Source: Gamarada debralockiae (Eukaryota; Ascomycota; Leotiomycetes; Helotiales; Hyphodiscaceae). From it: a DNA stretch of 20,612 bases. A model generated the notes under the pieces. It had not been told where the DNA came from. It searched no databases and was given only the letters and a program-made list of their open reading frames with translations. Shown in pieces: positions 18,472 to 20,612 of this stretch. Numbering within the stretch: position 1 is the first letter of the stretch; the number at the start of each line of letters is the position of its first letter. The stretch is taken from NCBI GenBank assembly GCA_002803225.1, contig NXFV01000645.1, forward strand, positions 1 to 20,612. Direction: 5' to 3'. Made by a program: the position numbers and the translations under genes.

Positions 18472-20135
18472 ATGAGCTTTGGATTAGTGTAGGCGACTTT
18501 ATCGCGGCAATCGAGCTTGCAAATAAGATCCGGAGGGAATTCGTCGATGCGCCGAGCCAATTCAAGGCCATTTATGATGAGTGCGTGTCCCGATCAGCAC
18601 TTTGAACAATGCTAACTCTATTTGCAAATAGGGTCAAGCCTCTCTATTGTCCTTCAAGATGTCGAAGTCGTCCTCTCCGAACGCGAACTCGACGATGCAC
18701 AAAGCACAGAGCTAAAGGAGATTGCTCATGGTTGCCGGAATGTGCTTGATAAGCTGGAAAACACACTAGACAAATATGACGAAGTAAAGCCAGGCCCAAG
18801 GAGCATTAGCAAAAGGCTAAAGAGAGTGTGGAAGAGGCTTAAATGGGAGCCGGAAGACATCGCGGAGCTTCGGAGCCGTATTAGCACATCCATTAGTCTC
18901 TTGAACACGTTCACAGGACAACTTACTCAAGGCAATGTAGTTACATTAGTGCGGCATCAAGAAGATCAAGCACGGCAGACTATCCTCGACTGGCTTACTC
19001 CCGCCGACTACGCCTCTCAGCAGAGCGATTTTATTAGTCGGCGACAATCAGGAACTGGGCAATGGCTGATACACTCGCCAGAGTTCCAGACGTGGGTAGA
19101 CATCTAAAACAAGACATTATTCTGTCCAGGAATTCCCGGAGCGGGAAAGACAATTCTCACCTCGGTCGTCATCGAAAATCTGCATAGACGGTTTCAGGAT
19201 GACACAATTGTTGGTATAGCATATCTTTACTGCAACTTCCAGCAGCAAGACGAACAGAAGGCCGAAGACTTACTAGCGAGTCTGCTAAAGCAGCTGGCCC
19301 AAGGCCAGTCTTCTCTGCCAGACGGCGTGAAATCCGTCCACGACAGTCATAAGGGGAGACAAACGCGATGATCATTGGATGAAATCTCAAGAGCGCTACA
19401 GTCTGTGACCGCTCTGTGTTCGAGACTCTTCATCATCGTGGGATGCACTTGATGAATGCCAAGCATCTGATAGCTGCCGAACGAGACTTGTAACAGAGGT
19501 CTTCAGCCTCCAGGGACAGTGTGGAGCCAACTTCTTTGCAACTTCGAGGTTCGTCCCAAACATAACTAAAAAATTTATCGGGACCCCATCATTTGAGATT
19601 CGTGCAACAAGGGAGATATAGAAAAGATATCTGGAAGCTTACATGCAAGAACTACCACCTTTCTTTTAACGAAACCGACAATTACAAGGGGAGATTAAGA
19701 CCGCGATCTCAGACGCTGTCGATGGGATTATGTCGTTAGTTTATATTTGAAAAAGGTGTATCCTCACTGATCTCCTTAGGTTTCTCTCAGTACAAATTTA
19801 TCTCAGCTCACTTGACGATAAGACCACACCTAGAGCTATTAGGAGCGCATTAAAGCAGTTCCGGAAGCGAAGTCCGAGGAGCACAAGCTCGAAGTATTAG
19901 GTCAGGCATACACACAAGCAATGGAGAGAATTAATGGACAGAAACCGGGCTTTCGGGAGCTTTGCTAAGAAGGTTCTTTCATGGATGGTCTGTGCGAAGA
20001 GGCAACTGACCACGCCACTTTAGCATGCCCTTGCCGTGGACGTTGGCCAGCCCGACCTAGATGAAGTAACGTTCCGCAGATCGAAGATATGATCTCGGTG
20101 TGTGCTGGATTAGTCACAGTTGACGGGGAAGGCCA
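18472..20135 (+). pseudogene. NACHT-type NLR-like gene, decayed and truncated
   Basis: The reading follows fungal NACHT proteins (signal-transducing NTPases linked to non-self recognition, often ending in ankyrin repeats). It starts at ATG 18472 (MSFG), then VGDFIAAIELANKIRREFVD after a one-base loss near 18485. An intron lies at 18581-18631. SLSIVLQDVEVVLSERELDD to WLTPADYASQQSDFISRRQS is the helical N-terminal domain, and GIPGAGKT at 19129-19152 is Walker A. The Walker B reading DALDEC (19442-19459) follows an extra G at 19441. [18 protein letters not shown] and QIEDMISVCAGLVTVD (to about 20130) are the downstream helical region. Stops are at 19105 and 19369, with further frameshifts near 19620, 19670 and after 19900. 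An intron-like gap (19735-19779) is still visible. The C-terminal repeats are missing. Confidence 0.85.
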
Positions 20136-20159
20136 GGCTCGGCAGAAATACGCGATAAG

Positions 20160-20231
20160 CGGTATCGATACGTATCGATGCCAGTATCGTAAGGTATCAA
20201 TACTTTCGATACAGTATCGATACAGGGTCCG
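20160..20231. repeat. Cluster of GTATCGATAC palindromes at the end of the NACHT relic
   Basis: GTATCGATAC occurs exactly at 20162-20171 and 20214-20223, with variants GTATCGATG, GTATCGTAAG, GTATCAATAC and TTTCGATAC between. Homology to the NACHT family stops just before. Clustered short palindromes beside a broken gene are what the subterminal region of a DNA transposon, perhaps hAT-like, would look like; this is inference, because no inverted end or duplication was found. Confidence 0.6.
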
Positions 20232-20612
20232 GTTGGCGGTTACAAAACCGCAACATCTAAATCGAGCTTTTACCTAATACTAAATTCAATTCATTGAATC
20301 GTAGGGAGCTTGTCAATATAAATAGAAGAGAGATCAAGAGTATTAATAAATATATATTTATTATATGATATAAATATACTGTGCCTTCTTTCTTGCCAAT
20401 TGTATAACTAGAGCCGCGATTGATTATAAAATCATCGCGGCCAGCGAAAACCTTGACTAACAATAGATTTCTATATTAGTTTTTAACTATAAGTACTCTA
20501 TAAGATTAATGTATTATTATATAAAGCACATACAATTAAGAAGGCCTTTACTAGCTCGAACTAGGGGTTAAAGGAGAGTAATAATTAAGGAAATAGACAT
20601 AATAATCTACTA
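20232..20612. other. AT-rich tail, no gene
   Basis: Very AT-rich DNA with palindromic ATAAATATATATTTAT near 20346 and a hairpin GCCGCGAT..ATCGCGGC (20413-20441). TpA-rich composition suggests RIP-damaged repeat or the inside of a non-coding element that continues past the window. Confidence 0.5.

Noticed and set aside
20160..20231. CRISPR array or telomeric repeat
   Set aside because: The motif spacing is irregular, the organism is eukaryotic, and the unit is not a telomere-type repeat.
1..20612. A biosynthetic gene cluster around the P450 and nitronate monooxygenase
   Set aside because: The two genes are more than 9 kb apart with only relics and an unknown gene between, and no backbone synthase, transporter or regulator is present.
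1..20612. tRNA or rRNA genes
   Set aside because: Reading both strands for T-loop GGTTCRANTCC patterns with a matching acceptor stem gave no convincing candidate; a covariance-model scan would settle it.

Overview
The window looks like accessory DNA from a filamentous ascomycete (Pezizomycotina, probably Eurotiales such as Aspergillus or Penicillium). Short 45-63 nt GT..AG introns split the intact genes. The gene families present (HET, NACHT with a fungal helical N-terminus, CYP52-type P450, fungal nitronate monooxygenase) are typical of that group. Stop codons of the CAG-to-TAG and TGG-to-TAG/TGA kind in relic genes suggest repeat-induced point mutation (RIP). The genus is an inference; no rRNA or other marker gene is present.

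Layout. 1-522: a broken GNAT acetyltransferase. 666-1988 (-): an intact six-exon nitronate monooxygenase. 2161-2406: a MITE. 2890-3300: a decayed tyrosine-recombinase-like (DUF3435/FluG-type) fragment. 3387-4037: an LTR followed by a piece of Gypsy-type integrase. 4295-4996 (-): an intact gene of a fungal family of unknown function. 5296-5832: two MITEs side by side. 5835-7640: a dead pogo/Fot1-like transposon that carries a 254-bp insertion. 7690-9657 (-): a HET-domain pseudogene carrying a 138-bp MITE and a 267-bp LTR-like insertion. 10450-10634: another LTR-like sequence. 11020-12629 (-): an intact two-exon P450. 12872-13107: a solo LTR with a perfect target duplication, the second copy of the LTR at 3387. 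15196-15682 (-): a two-exon small secreted cysteine-rich protein. 18472-20135: a NACHT-type pseudogene that breaks off at a cluster of GTATCGATAC palindromes and AT-rich DNA.

Four genes look functional: nitronate monooxygenase, the unknown-function gene, the P450 and the small secreted protein. All four are on the minus strand and far apart, and nothing shows that they form one pathway or cluster. The rest is a record of mobile-element insertion and decay. Several insertions can be bounded to the base, because removing the element plus one target duplication rejoins the interrupted host reading. Two broken genes (HET and NACHT) belong to fungal non-self recognition families. I found no clear undescribed system. 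The most unusual items are a tandem octamer that creates five overlapping MKP-stop upstream ORFs next to the P450 start, the recombinase-like relic, and the uncharacterised secreted protein.
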